37,881 bases of DNA from Planctomycetota bacterium (lineage in GTDB: Bacteria > Planctomycetota > Phycisphaerae > Sedimentisphaerales > Anaerobacaceae). The position numbers and the translations under genes were made by a program. The notes beneath the pieces were generated by a model. It was not told the origin of the DNA. It saw only the letters and a list, made by a program, of their open reading frames with translations, and did no database searches. Positions within the stretch are counted from its first letter, which is position 1; each line of letters begins with the position of its first letter. The stretch covers positions 1-37,881 of the forward strand of contig JAGLSG010000002.1 of the NCBI GenBank assembly GCA_023135865.1, read 5' to 3'. Shown here in pieces: positions 1 through 8,743 of the stretch.

Positions 1-1421
1 TCTATTTTTTCTAAAAGCTTTGCAACGATTACATCGCCATGCTCTCCGCAATTATCCACGATTTGAGTTGCCGGAGCTTTAAGAGCTTTTGCCAAAATAT
101 CAAAACCAATTTTTTCATCACCTTTAACTTTTGCCTTTGCCTTTTCGACTGTAGCTATGGCGTGCAGGAAAATCAGGCCGCCTCCAACTACTACACCTTC
201 CTGGGCTGCAGCTCTCGTTGCGTGAAGGGCATCTTCCAATAAATCTTTTCGCTCTTTCATTTCGGTTTCGGTTGGCGAGCCGGCTTTAATAACTGCAACA
301 CCGCCAGCTAATTTGGCAAGACGTTCCTGGAGTTTTTCTTTATCGTAATTGCTCGTCGATTTTTCGATTTGCGAGCGAATCTGTTCGCAGCGAGCGGCTA
401 TATCTTTTTTCTTTCCAGCTACTTCGATAATGGTTGTGTTTTCTTTTCCAGCTATGATTTTTTTGGCCTGACCGAGTTGCGAAAGCTCAACTGTTTCAAG
501 TTTGATTCCCAAATCTTCTGAAATTACTTTGGCTCCTGTTAGAACGGCAATATCTTCGAGCATTGCCTTTCTGCGGTCGCCAAAACCAGGTGCTTTTACA
601 GCACAAACTTTTAATACGCCCTGCAAACGGTTAATCACAAGAGCTGCCAGCGCATCACCTTCAATATCTTCTGCGATAATCAACAATGGCTTTCCAGTAC
701 CAGCTGTTTTTTCCAGCAGCGGCACGAGATCTCGAACGTTGGAAATTTTCTTTTCGTGCAGCAGAATATAAGCATCTTCAAGAACAGCTTCAAGCGTAAC
801 TGAATCGGTCATAAAATATGGCGAGATGTATCCCTTGTCGAATTGCATACCTTCGACTATAGTCAGCTCGTTTTCCATCGCATTGCCTTCTTCGATTTCG
901 ATTACGCCTTCTTTGCCGACCTTGTCCATAGCGTCGGCGAGAATCTGGCCGACCTGCGGGTCGTTATTTGCGCTTATGGTAGCAACTTTTGCAAGGTCGT
1001 CATGGCCTTTTACAGCGGTGCTTGCTGACTTGATAAATTCCGTAGCAGCGGCAACTGCTTTATTTATGCCGCGTTGAATAGCTGTCGGATTAACGCCAGC
1101 CGTCACATTTTTCAAGCCCTCGGTATAAATTGCTTCAGCGAGAACGGTTGATGTCGTTGTTCCGTCGCCTACTGTATCGGCGGTTTTGCTGGCCACTTCG
1201 TTAACCATTTTTGCGCCCATATTTTTAAATGGCTCGGCCAGTTCGATTTCTTTACTGACCGATACGCCGTCTTTGGTTACTTTCGGTGAGCCCCAGCTTT
1301 TATTTAAGATAACATTTCTGCCTGTAGGTCCGAGTGTTATTTTGACTACTTTTGCCAGTTGACTGAGACCGTCTTTAAGTTCTGCTCTTGCCGCATCACC
1401 AAACATTAATTGCTTTGCCAT
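1..1421 (-). CDS. groEL: Chaperonin GroEL, copy 1 (C-terminus beyond window edge)
   Basis: Large ring subunit of the group I chaperonin, which folds cytosolic proteins with GroES in an ATP-driven cycle. About 473 residues are visible; the reading frame runs off the left edge. The start is ATG at 1421, preceded by an AAAGGGAAA-type ribosome binding site. Visible family motifs are [11 protein letters not shown] near the N-terminus, the ATP-site loop GDGTTTS, the apical-domain segment [14 protein letters not shown], and DALHATRAA with the catalytic Asp followed by VGGG. It is the last gene of the operon, 109 bp after groES, and that spacer carries a palindromic repeat. It differs at many positions from the second groEL at 4108-5811 (for example GDGTTTS against GDGTTTA), so the copies are old paralogues rather than a recent duplication. 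Identity is certain; whether this is the housekeeping copy cannot be told. Confidence 0.97.
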   Translation of the reverse strand, partial: MAKQLMFGDAARAELKDGLSQLAKVVKITLGPTGRNVILNKSWGSPKVTKDGVSVSKEIELAEPFKNMGAKMVNEVASKTADTVGDGTTTSTVLAEAIYTEGLKNVTAGVNPTAIQRGINKAVAAATEFIKSASTAVKGHDDLAKVATISANNDPQVGQILADAMDKVGKEGVIEIEEGNAMENELTIVEGMQFDKGYISPYFMTDSVTLEAVLEDAYILLHEKKISNVRDLVPLLEKTAGTGKPLLIIAEDIEGDALAALVINRLQGVLKVCAVKAPGFGDRRKAMLEDIAVLTGAKVISEDLGIKLETVELSQLGQAKKIIAGKENTTIIEVAGKKKDIAARCEQIRSQIEKSTSNYDKEKLQERLAKLAGGVAVIKAGSPTETEMKERKDLLEDALHATRAAAQEGVVVGGGLIFLHAIATVEKAKAKVKGDEKIGFDILAKALKAPATQIVDNCGEHGDVIVAKLLEKI

Positions 1422-1469
1422 ATTTCATTTCCCTTTTTAATTACCTTTTTTTTCATTACCGCTCCATTA

Positions 1470-1495
1470 CCCATCTTCGCTAAAGCTACGATGGG
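1470..1495. repeat. 26-nt palindromic repeat, copy 1
   Basis: Short imperfect palindrome in the groES-groEL spacer. The stem is CCCATC/GATGGG around the core TTCGCTAAAGCTAC, followed by CAGG. A second copy at 15392-15417 has the same core and the same length but a different, still complementary, stem. Confidence 0.7.
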
Positions 1496-1530
1496 CAGGC
1501 TGTCGCGGCTCTGAATTCTGTATTCTCTTT

Positions 1531-1821
1531 TTATTTTTCAACGATTCCCAGTACATCTTTTTCTGAAAGGATTACGTATTTTTCTCTATCGATTTCGATT
1601 TCGTTTCCCATATACTTTGCATAAATAACTTCATCGCCTTTTTTCAAATCCATTTTGATTCTTTTGCCGTCGTCTTGCAGTTTACCCGGGCCGACAGCTA
1701 TGATTTTTCCTGCCTGTGGTTTTTCTTTTGCATTATCCGGCAGAATTATTCCGCCAGCTGTTTTTTCTTTTGCCTTTAATTGTTGAATTACAACTCTATC
1801 GTCCAATGGTTTCAGTTTCAT
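1531..1821 (-). CDS. groES: Co-chaperonin GroES
   Basis: Lid subunit of the GroEL-GroES folding machine; forms a heptameric cap over the GroEL cavity. The 96 residues match the family's usual length. Seen are the N-terminal MKLKPLDDRVVI, the mobile loop KTAGGIILPDNAKEKPQAG, and the VGPG and GDEVIYAKY segments. An upstream in-frame TTG at 1827 would add two residues, but the GAGGAG ribosome binding site sits six bases before the ATG at 1821, so ATG is the likely start. The ribosome binding site falls just after the stop codon of the GH31 gene (15-nt gap), so the two are very probably co-transcribed and may be translationally coupled. groEL copy 1 follows 109 bp downstream. Confidence 0.97.
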   Translation of the reverse strand: MKLKPLDDRVVIQQLKAKEKTAGGIILPDNAKEKPQAGKIIAVGPGKLQDDGKRIKMDLKKGDEVIYAKYMGNEIEIDREKYVILSEKDVLGIVEK

Positions 1822-1836
1822 AGCCAACTCCTCTGC

Positions 1837-4056
1837 TTAGATAGCAATTTTATTTTTGGTTTTAATTTCGACCTGTAGTAAGCCAGTCGAATCTATTACG
1901 ATTTGTTTTGTTTCATCGCCTTCGGTTGTTATTACGCCGTTAGCTGTTATAAGTTTTACAATAGTTTTTCTTTTTGCTCGCTGCATTTTTCCCTGCTTAC
2001 TTAGTATCTCGACAATTACTTTCTCGCCGATTTTTCTTGCCGCATATTTTGTCAGCAGATACCGGCCTTTGCGATAGCCGAAGCCATCGCCTGCATCTTC
2101 ATATAATGTTCCCTCTGCCAGACCGTTTTCGTCAAGGCAAACGAGAAGTGTAAGCGGGTCGAGCGAATCTTCGGTTGTATTTTGCACAACTTTTCCGAGC
2201 GGAATAATTGCTCCGGAGCGAATTTTCAAAACCGGCTGATTTGCATCCTTTGCCGGATTTTCGCCGACGAGTGAAATTTCTCGCCAAACGCCGGTTAATT
2301 CAGGAACAGTTTCTTTTGAACTTTCCTTTAATTGTGGTTCGACCAGTAAATCACCGCCGAGCAAAAAAGCACTATCTTCGCTTCGCAATTTCAAATTGGT
2401 TGGCTCAGCAAAAAATAATGGCCGCATTACGGGCAAACCCGTAACAGATGCTTCGTAAAATAATGTGTAGAGATACGGCAAAAGTCGATAGCGTCTTTCA
2501 AGTGCTGCTCGGCAGCTCCGCTCAACATTTTCGCCAAAGCTCCACGGCTCTTTGTCCATATTGCCTTTACAGGTGTGGCCGCGTGCAAACGGAAGCAACG
2601 CTCCAACGCCCATCCATCGAGCGAATAATTTACCGTCGCCATCTTCGCAGAATCCGCCAATGTCCGGGCCGCTGAACGGCTGGCCGGACAGGCCAAGATT
2701 CAAAGCCATAGAAACCGAATCTTCCAAATGATTCCAATCGGAAGTATTATCTCCCGTCCACGTGGCTGCGTAACGATGGCCGCCGATGAAATTGGCACGT
2801 GTTAAAACGAATGGCCGTTTGTCGGGATTGGCTGTTAGAATTCCTTCACGTGTTGCGCGAACCATCAGCATACCGTAAACATTGTGATATTGTGCGTGCG
2901 TGCCTTGCGGCAATTTTCCGCCGCCTCTATGAACATTATCCAGCGGCATTGTGCCTGTTGCTGATTTGAAAACAGCCGGCTCATCCATATCATTCCAAAC
3001 GCCGTCAATTCCTGTAGCCATAAAATCTTTGTAAAGACCAGCCCACCATTTTCGAGTTTCCGGTCGCGTGAAATCCGGGAACGCACAATCGCCCGGCCAA
3101 ACCTTGCCATTATATTCTTTGCCGTCAGCGGTTTTTACCCAATGGTCGCCGGAGCAGCCCTGGTCATAAACGAAGTAACCCTTTTCAGCTTTTACGCCCG
3201 GGTCAATCATCCATATTGATTTGAATCCCATTTTATGAAGAGCGTCATTTAGTTCAGCCGGATTTGGAAAACCTTTTTTGTCAAAGGTGAAAATTCTAAA
3301 GCCGTCCATATAATCGATGTCCATCCAGATTACATCGCAGGGGATATTTCTGCTGCGAAAGCCGTTGGCGATTTCCATTACGCGGCTTGCCGGATAATAC
3401 GACCAGCGGCACTGATGGTAGCCGAGCGACCATCTCGGCGGAAGCGGCATTTTGCCAATCAAGTTGGCCAAAGCCGTTAAAACTTCCTGCGGCGAATTGC
3501 GGTTGATAATAATTACCGGAAAATTTTCAGCGGAACTAAATTCTATTCCGTTTACAAGATTCACCCAGCATTTATAAGTGGTGTCAGCGAGAACGCCAAA
3601 AGCAGTTCCATCTTTGCGGACAGCCAATACCCACGGATGAGATTGATACAGTGAATCGTTCAACCGATTGTAGCCGAAGCAGTCCTTGTTCCAGCAGGCG
3701 ATTGCTTTGCCATTTCTAAGAAGTGAACCAGCTACTTCGCCTGTTCCGTACAGACTTGTTCCATCTTCTATTTTGATTTTTGCCGAGTAGCGGCCAAGTC
3801 CATCTTTGCCGAAAGAGGGCATCGGTCTAAAAGATTTGTCCACTGAACCGATTACGACCGGCTCATTTTCCAGCGCCATTGAAAGCGGCAATTGATTCGG
3901 CTCAATTCCGGGTGCATAAAAACGAGCAATACCATCTGCGAGCAGCTGCGATTTGCCAGCCAGCTTGGAGCAACTTCCGCTGACAATTACGAGCAGCAGA
4001 ACAGACGCTGTCGTAATTTTTGCCAACACATTCAATTGTCTTTTGGTATCTGCCAT
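1837..4056 (-). CDS. GH31 family alpha-glucosidase/alpha-xylosidase-like lipoprotein
   Basis: Retaining alpha-glycosidase of family GH31 that hydrolyses terminal alpha-linked glucose or xylose. The 739 residues begin with a basic stretch, a hydrophobic segment (about residues 14-25) and Cys29 in VSGSC, which suggests an exported lipoprotein; the lipobox is weak. Family motifs are the N-terminal beta-sandwich up to about residue 200, DVIWMDIDYMDG (about 241-252), the nucleophile Asp356 in GVWNDMDEP, and the acid/base Asp436 in TWTGDNTSDW. A C-terminal beta domain follows. No good ribosome binding site precedes ATG 4056. The gene lies between groEL copy 2 (51-bp gap) and groES (15-nt gap) on the same strand, an odd place for a glycosidase. 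Substrate cannot be decided from sequence alone. Confidence 0.9.
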   Translation of the reverse strand: MADTKRQLNVLAKITTASVLLLVIVSGSCSKLAGKSQLLADGIARFYAPGIEPNQLPLSMALENEPVVIGSVDKSFRPMPSFGKDGLGRYSAKIKIEDGTSLYGTGEVAGSLLRNGKAIACWNKDCFGYNRLNDSLYQSHPWVLAVRKDGTAFGVLADTTYKCWVNLVNGIEFSSAENFPVIIINRNSPQEVLTALANLIGKMPLPPRWSLGYHQCRWSYYPASRVMEIANGFRSRNIPCDVIWMDIDYMDGFRIFTFDKKGFPNPAELNDALHKMGFKSIWMIDPGVKAEKGYFVYDQGCSGDHWVKTADGKEYNGKVWPGDCAFPDFTRPETRKWWAGLYKDFMATGIDGVWNDMDEPAVFKSATGTMPLDNVHRGGGKLPQGTHAQYHNVYGMLMVRATREGILTANPDKRPFVLTRANFIGGHRYAATWTGDNTSDWNHLEDSVSMALNLGLSGQPFSGPDIGGFCEDGDGKLFARWMGVGALLPFARGHTCKGNMDKEPWSFGENVERSCRAALERRYRLLPYLYTLFYEASVTGLPVMRPLFFAEPTNLKLRSEDSAFLLGGDLLVEPQLKESSKETVPELTGVWREISLVGENPAKDANQPVLKIRSGAIIPLGKVVQNTTEDSLDPLTLLVCLDENGLAEGTLYEDAGDGFGYRKGRYLLTKYAARKIGEKVIVEILSKQGKMQRAKRKTIVKLITANGVITTEGDETKQIVIDSTGLLQVEIKTKNKIAI

Positions 4057-4107
4057 TTCAAAAAATAATTTTTAATTCTAATTTTTTAATTCTGAATTCT
4101 AAATTTA

Positions 4108-5811
4108 TTACATCATTCCGCCCATGCCTGGCATTCCGCCCATTCCCATACCGCCCATACCTGGCATACCGCCCATGCCACCGCCCATGCCTCCCATTCC
4201 ACCGGCTCCAGCCGGCATATCCGGCTCATCTTTCGGCTGGTCGGTGATAAGGCAATCAGCTGTCAAAAGCATTCCGGCTATACTGACCGCTGATTCCATT
4301 GCGATTCTGGTAACTTTTACCGGGTCGATAATTCCAGCTGCGAGCAGGTCTTCGTATTTGTCTGTATTGGCGTTGTAGCCAAAGCCGTCTTTTGACTCGA
4401 TTACATTATTTACTACAACGTTTGCGATTTGGCCGGCATTGTCAGCGATGTGGTAGCAGGGTTTTGTAAGTGCTTTTTCAACTATTTGGGCTCCGGTTTT
4501 TTCATCGCCTTTTAATTTCAATTGTTTAACTGCTTCAATGCAGCGAATCAGAGCCACTCCGCCGCCTGCTACTATTCCCTCTTCGATTGCCGCTCTTGTG
4601 GCGTGAAGTGCGTCTTCGATTCTTGCTTTTTTCTCTTTCATTTCAGCTTCGCTTGCAGCGCCGATATTTATTTGAGCTACGCCGCCGGTCAACTTGGCCA
4701 ATCTTTCCTGAAGTTTTTCTATGTCGTAATCGCTGGTTGCTGTTTCGATTTCAGCTCTGATTTGACTGATTCTGCCGCTAATATCCTGCTGGCTTCCGGC
4801 TCCTTCGACGATGATAGTATTGTCATTATCGATGGTAACTTTTTTTGCCTGGCCGAATTGCTTTATGCTAACGCTTTCCAGTTCGATTCCCAAATCTTTG
4901 AAGATTGCTTCGGCTCCGGTCAGAGCTGCAATATCAGCGAGCATCGCTTTTCGCCTGTCGCCATAGCCGGGTGCTTTTACCGCTGCAACATTTAATACGC
5001 CTTTTAATTTATTAACTACGAGCATTGCGAGTGCTTCGCTTTCAACGTCTTCAGCGATAATTAAAAGCGGCCTTTTACTTTTTGCGATTTTTTCCAACAG
5101 TGGAACCAGCTTTGTCACATTGCTGATTTTGTCTTCATAGACGAGAATGTACGGCTTTTCCAGCTCGCATACCATATTATCTGCATCAGTTATGAAATGC
5201 GGCGAAAGGTATCCGCGGTCGAACTGCATACCTTCGACAAAATCGACTGTAGTATCGAGCGATTTGCCCTCTTCGACTGTGATTACGCCGTCTTTGCCGA
5301 CCCGCTGAAAAGATTTAGCCATAATTTTTCCGATTTCCATATCGTTATTAGCTGATACAGCTGCGATGTTGATTATGTCTTTATCTTTTGTAATATCGAT
5401 TGGATTGGCGAGTTTGGCGAGCTTGTCTGTAACGACTTTTGCAGCTTTTTGCATACCGCGATTCAATGACATTGCATCAGCTCCGGCTGCGAGATTTCGG
5501 CAGGCCTCTTTGAACATTGCTTCTGTCAAAACGGTTGCTGTTGTTGTTCCATCGCCGGCTATTTTTGAGGTTTTGCTCGCCGCTTCTTTAACGAGTGTTG
5601 CGCCGAGATTTTCAGCTTTATCTATGAGTTCGATTTCTTCAGCAACGGTTACGCCGTCTTTTGTTACGGTCGGGCCGCCCCAGCCCTTATCGATGATTGC
5701 GTTTCGACCGCGTGGACCGAGTGTCGATTTAACTGCCGCAGCCAGTTTTTCAACGCCGGTGAGTAACTTAGCTCTTGCGTCAGATTCAAATGCCATGTCC
5801 TTAATTGCCAT
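4108..5811 (-). CDS. groEL: Chaperonin GroEL, copy 2 (complete, Gly/Met-rich tail)
   Basis: Complete 567-residue GroEL. The strong ribosome binding site GGAGAAGG supports ATG 5811; a second Met five codons in would give the more usual family start but is less well placed. Motifs: [13 protein letters not shown], the ATP-binding loop [11 protein letters not shown], the apical segment [14 protein letters not shown], and DALHATRAA with IVAGGG in the equatorial domain. The C-terminal tail is a long GGM-type repeat of about 30 residues, longer than the E. coli tail, which points into the folding cavity. This is the first gene of the chaperonin operon and is followed after 51 bp by the GH31 gene rather than by groES. 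The promoter candidates are at 5869-5898; no CIRCE element was found, so HrcA control is not indicated. Confidence 0.97.
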   Translation of the reverse strand: MAIKDMAFESDARAKLLTGVEKLAAAVKSTLGPRGRNAIIDKGWGGPTVTKDGVTVAEEIELIDKAENLGATLVKEAASKTSKIAGDGTTTATVLTEAMFKEACRNLAAGADAMSLNRGMQKAAKVVTDKLAKLANPIDITKDKDIINIAAVSANNDMEIGKIMAKSFQRVGKDGVITVEEGKSLDTTVDFVEGMQFDRGYLSPHFITDADNMVCELEKPYILVYEDKISNVTKLVPLLEKIAKSKRPLLIIAEDVESEALAMLVVNKLKGVLNVAAVKAPGYGDRRKAMLADIAALTGAEAIFKDLGIELESVSIKQFGQAKKVTIDNDNTIIVEGAGSQQDISGRISQIRAEIETATSDYDIEKLQERLAKLTGGVAQINIGAASEAEMKEKKARIEDALHATRAAIEEGIVAGGGVALIRCIEAVKQLKLKGDEKTGAQIVEKALTKPCYHIADNAGQIANVVVNNVIESKDGFGYNANTDKYEDLLAAGIIDPVKVTRIAMESAVSIAGMLLTADCLITDQPKDEPDMPAGAGGMGGMGGGMGGMPGMGGMGMGGMPGMGGMM

Positions 5812-5868
5812 AATTGCCTTCTCCTTCGTTTGATATTGCTATTTACGACTTTGTTTATTTTCGCCTAA

Positions 5869-5898
5869 TTTATACCAGATGTGCAAAGCTAATGCCAG
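5869..5898 (-). promoter_or_regulatory. Promoter region of the chaperonin operon (sigma-70-like and sigma-54-like matches overlap)
   Basis: Read on the minus strand, TGGCAT (5892-5897) and TATAAA (5869-5874) are separated by 17 bp, a reasonable sigma-70 promoter. The same stretch, 5882-5898, reads CTGGCATTAGCTTTGCA, with GG and GC ten bases apart and two mismatches to the sigma-54 -24/-12 consensus. Either reading gives a leader of about 50-65 nt before groEL at 5811. The rest of the 338-bp spacer 5822-6159 holds only the terminator at 6082-6122. Confidence 0.5.
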
Positions 5899-6081
5899 TT
5901 TTTGAGATTAAAACGATTTTTTTGGCTTATTTATATGTAAATGCTTATTTTTGCGATGTTTAGGTGTCTTATGGACTGCAAAAACTAATGATTTGCTGAT
6001 GATTTGTAATTGTTAGATTTGCCAGTTTTGGCAGGAAAGCAAAGCCGACTTAGCCAAACTGACAGTTTTGGTGTGGAAAAC

Positions 6082-6122
6082 AAAAAAAAGGCGGGAAAAT
6101 TCGACAAATTTTCCCGCCTTTT
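6082..6122 (-). terminator. Rho-independent terminator of the DUF1015-aminotransferase operon
   Basis: Stem AAAAGGCGGGAAAATT pairs with its complement across a short loop (6086-6122). On the minus strand a run of eight T follows (6082-6089). It lies 38 bp past the stop of the aminotransferase gene. The A/T-flanked stem may also act weakly in the other direction. Confidence 0.9.
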
Positions 6123-6159
6123 GATAGTTTACTATGAACAATGAACACACAACTATGAA

Positions 6160-7248
6160 CTAACTGATTTCTTCAGCTATCCAGCCGGTCAGCTCTGTAA
6201 CATCTTCGAGCGTAATATCGCCCATATGAGCGATTCGGAATGCCTCTTCTTTCAGCTTACCATAGCCGTTTCCGAAAATGGTATTATGCTTTTCCTGGAC
6301 GGCTTTAATCGTTTCAGCCACGTTAATACCTTTTGTGTTCTTAATGGTTGTGAGCGTATTTGTTGCGTATTTTTCCTCGCAGAACAGGCCAAAGTTTTCT
6401 TTCGCCCAATTTCTGACGAAATCAGCCATTGTTTTATGACGTTTCCACACGTTCTCCATACCTTCTTTAACGAGTTTTCTGCACTGATAATTCAGAGCCA
6501 TTATGTGCGGAATATTTGGCGTAACAAGCGTCTGATTTTTCGCAGCGGCTTTTGCCCAGAGCTGGAAGTCGAAATAATAACCTCTATTTGCTACGCTTTT
6601 GCTTTTTTCCAAAGCTCGGTCGCTAACCAAAGCTATTGCCAGTCCCGGCGGAATTCCAAATGCCTTTTGCACCGAAGCCAAAGCGATATCCCAGCCAAGC
6701 TCATCGAAATGCACCGGCAGGCCGACCATAGCACTGACCGCATCAACGAGAACCAAAACGTCAGGATATTTTTCCTTCATCATTTTACTGATTTCGTAAA
6801 CCGGATTCATTAAGCCGGTACTGGTTTCACTGTAAACGATTGTTATTGCTGCGTAATTTCCGTTTGCGAGTTTTTCATCGAGCAATTCAGCTGTTGTTGG
6901 TTTGCCCCAATCGACTTTTAATCGCTCAACTTTTCTGCCGCAGCTCTCTATTACGTCAGCCCATTTATCACTGAAAGCTCCGCAGCAGGCGGCGAGAACG
7001 GTTTCGTCTTCTTTTACGCAGTTGCGAATAGCGGCTTCCCATAAACCGGAAGCGGAGGAGGTGGAGAGGAAAACATTTTGGCTTGTAAAAAACATTTCTT
7101 TTAACATTTCTACGGTTTCGCCGTGCAGCTGAGCGTACTCTTTGCCGCGATGACCGAGCGTTGGCAGTGCCAATTGTGCCAGAACATCTTCATCGACCTT
7201 AATTGGGCCGGGAATGAAGAGTCGTGGCGGTTTTTTCCAATCTACCAT
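6160..7248 (-). CDS. Class V aminotransferase (alanine-glyoxylate / serine-pyruvate aminotransferase type)
   Basis: PLP-dependent aminotransferase of fold type I, class V, 362 residues. The N-terminal FIPGPIKV and LGHRGKEY segments are typical of this group. Asp169 in LVDAVSAMVG should contact the PLP pyridine nitrogen, and Lys195 in SVQKAFGIPPGLA should form the Schiff base. It resembles the archaeal/clostridial enzymes annotated as serine-pyruvate, alanine-glyoxylate or phosphoserine aminotransferase. It lies 54 bp downstream of the DUF1015 gene on the same strand and ends at the strong terminator 6082-6122, so the two form an operon. By family context a role in serine (or glycine) metabolism is the best inference. 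The substrate is not fixed by the sequence. Confidence 0.88.
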   Translation of the reverse strand: MVDWKKPPRLFIPGPIKVDEDVLAQLALPTLGHRGKEYAQLHGETVEMLKEMFFTSQNVFLSTSSASGLWEAAIRNCVKEDETVLAACCGAFSDKWADVIESCGRKVERLKVDWGKPTTAELLDEKLANGNYAAITIVYSETSTGLMNPVYEISKMMKEKYPDVLVLVDAVSAMVGLPVHFDELGWDIALASVQKAFGIPPGLAIALVSDRALEKSKSVANRGYYFDFQLWAKAAAKNQTLVTPNIPHIMALNYQCRKLVKEGMENVWKRHKTMADFVRNWAKENFGLFCEEKYATNTLTTIKNTKGINVAETIKAVQEKHNTIFGNGYGKLKEEAFRIAHMGDITLEDVTELTGWIAEEIS

Positions 7249-7302
7249 TTCCTCTACTCACTTTCTTTTTGAAAAAAAGTTAAAATTACTAATTATTAAA
7301 CA

Positions 7303-8646
7303 TTACAATTTATTTATTGTAAGACCGGTGTACATTTTCGGATAGAAAAATGTCGATTTTTGCGGCATCTTTTCGCCGCTTTGGGTAACTGATTTTATTT
7401 CTCTGGTCGTTGGCGAATTCATAAAAAATGCAACCTGCATTTGGCCGTTGTCAATTTTTTCAATCGATTCGGCAATTCCGCTTCCGGTATCTTTTACATA
7501 TTCTATATTTCCACCAGCAGCTACTTTTGCCTCGTCGAGGCCTAAGTGCTTTTCAATGAGCAACTTATGCAGTACGGAAACGTCGAGAGCTTTCCAGTTA
7601 TCGCTCCTGCCGGTGGCGGCAGAGTCCATTGCTTCTTTTTTCTCCAGACTCGCTGCGTAAAAAGCACCATTGCTGCCATAGATTCCAAATACGTTCGTCG
7701 CTGTTTTTTGTTCGCTCTTCATTTGTTCGAGCATCTTTTCTTTTGCAGCTGATTTTTCCTGCGGATTTTCAAAACGGTATTCTGTAATCTTGAAATTCTC
7801 TTTCAAATTTGTGAGAAATTTTTCAAAATCAAAGTCGTCCATATTGCCCGCCAAACGATGAGTGGCCAGAACGACAAGTCCTGCATTATTTGTATTGACC
7901 ATTGCTACCATCTGATAATCAGCTGCCGGATTTTTGCTTTCTTTGCGATAATTCAAGGCAGTTTCGTAGCGGTGATGGCCGTCAGCAATTATGCAGTTTT
8001 TGTCTAAGAGCATTTTTTCGATTTGCTCGATTTCATTTTTATCGTTGATTGCAAATAATCTATGCCGAACATTTTGCTCATCTGCAAAATCGATAAGCGC
8101 TTCCTGCGTAGCTGCTTTTTCAATAATTTTATCTGCGATTTGCTGCTGGTCTTCGTAGAGCATAAAAATCAAGCCGAATTGCGCCTCGGTTGCTCTTGTT
8201 AGATTCAGTCGGTCGATTTTTGGCTTGTCGAGCGTTTGTTCGTGAGCGCTGATTTCGCCCGTGGTGAGCTTTGCCGAACCGCCTGATTTTGAGGTGAATT
8301 CTTCGAGCTTGAGCAAGCTGATAAATCCGCTGCGACAGATTGCTTCGCCAGCCACTTTGAAATCCTGAACGTAGGCGTAAATTGCATCAGCTGAATCTTT
8401 TTTTAATGCTCCGCATTCGAGCCAGCTGTTAAAATGGCCAGCTGCACGTGTGTATTGATTATTGGTTTCATTGTCGGAATTGGATTTTTTGCCGTTTATA
8501 ATTCTCACTATATTATATTCGCTTTTTTCATAAAGCTGCTGACGCAATTTGTCATCAATAACGTCATACGGCGGAGCGATGCAATCGCCAACACTGGCCA
8601 CTTTGGTTTTGTCGAACCTGACTGCTCTAAACGGCTTAATTTCCAT
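7303..8646 (-). CDS. DUF1015 family protein
   Basis: 447-residue cytosolic protein recognised as DUF1015 by the N-terminal IKPFRAVRFD, IAPPYDVI (about residues 23-30) and the highly conserved IADGHHRYETA (about 220-230). Family function is not established. The DGHHR motif recalls ParB-like/SerK-type serine kinases, where similar residues act in nucleotide hydrolysis or phosphotransfer; that link is inference. DUF1015 genes are often found with serine-biosynthesis genes (serA/serC-type), and here the next gene is a class V aminotransferase, which fits. A clear promoter (8701-8729) precedes it with a leader of about 48 nt, and AAGG lies seven bases before ATG 8646. No signal peptide or membrane segment is seen. 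Confidence 0.85.
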   Translation of the reverse strand: MEIKPFRAVRFDKTKVASVGDCIAPPYDVIDDKLRQQLYEKSEYNIVRIINGKKSNSDNETNNQYTRAAGHFNSWLECGALKKDSADAIYAYVQDFKVAGEAICRSGFISLLKLEEFTSKSGGSAKLTTGEISAHEQTLDKPKIDRLNLTRATEAQFGLIFMLYEDQQQIADKIIEKAATQEALIDFADEQNVRHRLFAINDKNEIEQIEKMLLDKNCIIADGHHRYETALNYRKESKNPAADYQMVAMVNTNNAGLVVLATHRLAGNMDDFDFEKFLTNLKENFKITEYRFENPQEKSAAKEKMLEQMKSEQKTATNVFGIYGSNGAFYAASLEKKEAMDSAATGRSDNWKALDVSVLHKLLIEKHLGLDEAKVAAGGNIEYVKDTGSGIAESIEKIDNGQMQVAFFMNSPTTREIKSVTQSGEKMPQKSTFFYPKMYTGLTINKL

Positions 8647-8700
8647 AATTTTACCTTGTGCCTCTTAAAAAAAATTAAAAATAAACTGTGGAAACAGAGA

Positions 8701-8729
8701 ATGATACTTCCAAACGCACGATACGTCAA
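8701..8729 (-). promoter_or_regulatory. Sigma-70-type promoter for DUF1015-aminotransferase operon
   Basis: On the minus strand TTGACG (8724-8729) and TATCAT (8701-8706) are separated by exactly 17 bp. It sits just after the nfnB stop, so this operon starts immediately behind the upstream one; no terminator was seen between them. Confidence 0.7.
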
Positions 8730-8743
8730 ACATTTCAAAAATG

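Noticed and set aside
4124-4378. Pro/Ile-rich plus-strand frame opposite the groEL tail
   Set aside because: It is the complement of the GGM repeat and has no ribosome binding site; a shadow of groEL.
1422-5900. CIRCE (HrcA) operator before groES or groEL
   Set aside because: No TTAGCACTC-N9-GAGTGCTAA-like inverted repeat is present in any of the chaperonin spacers.
6017-6075. Possible operator with GCCAGTTTTGGC-like units before the chaperonin operon
   Set aside because: Similar TTGCCAG/CAGTTTTG strings near 11350 and 11440 are too loose to define a motif.
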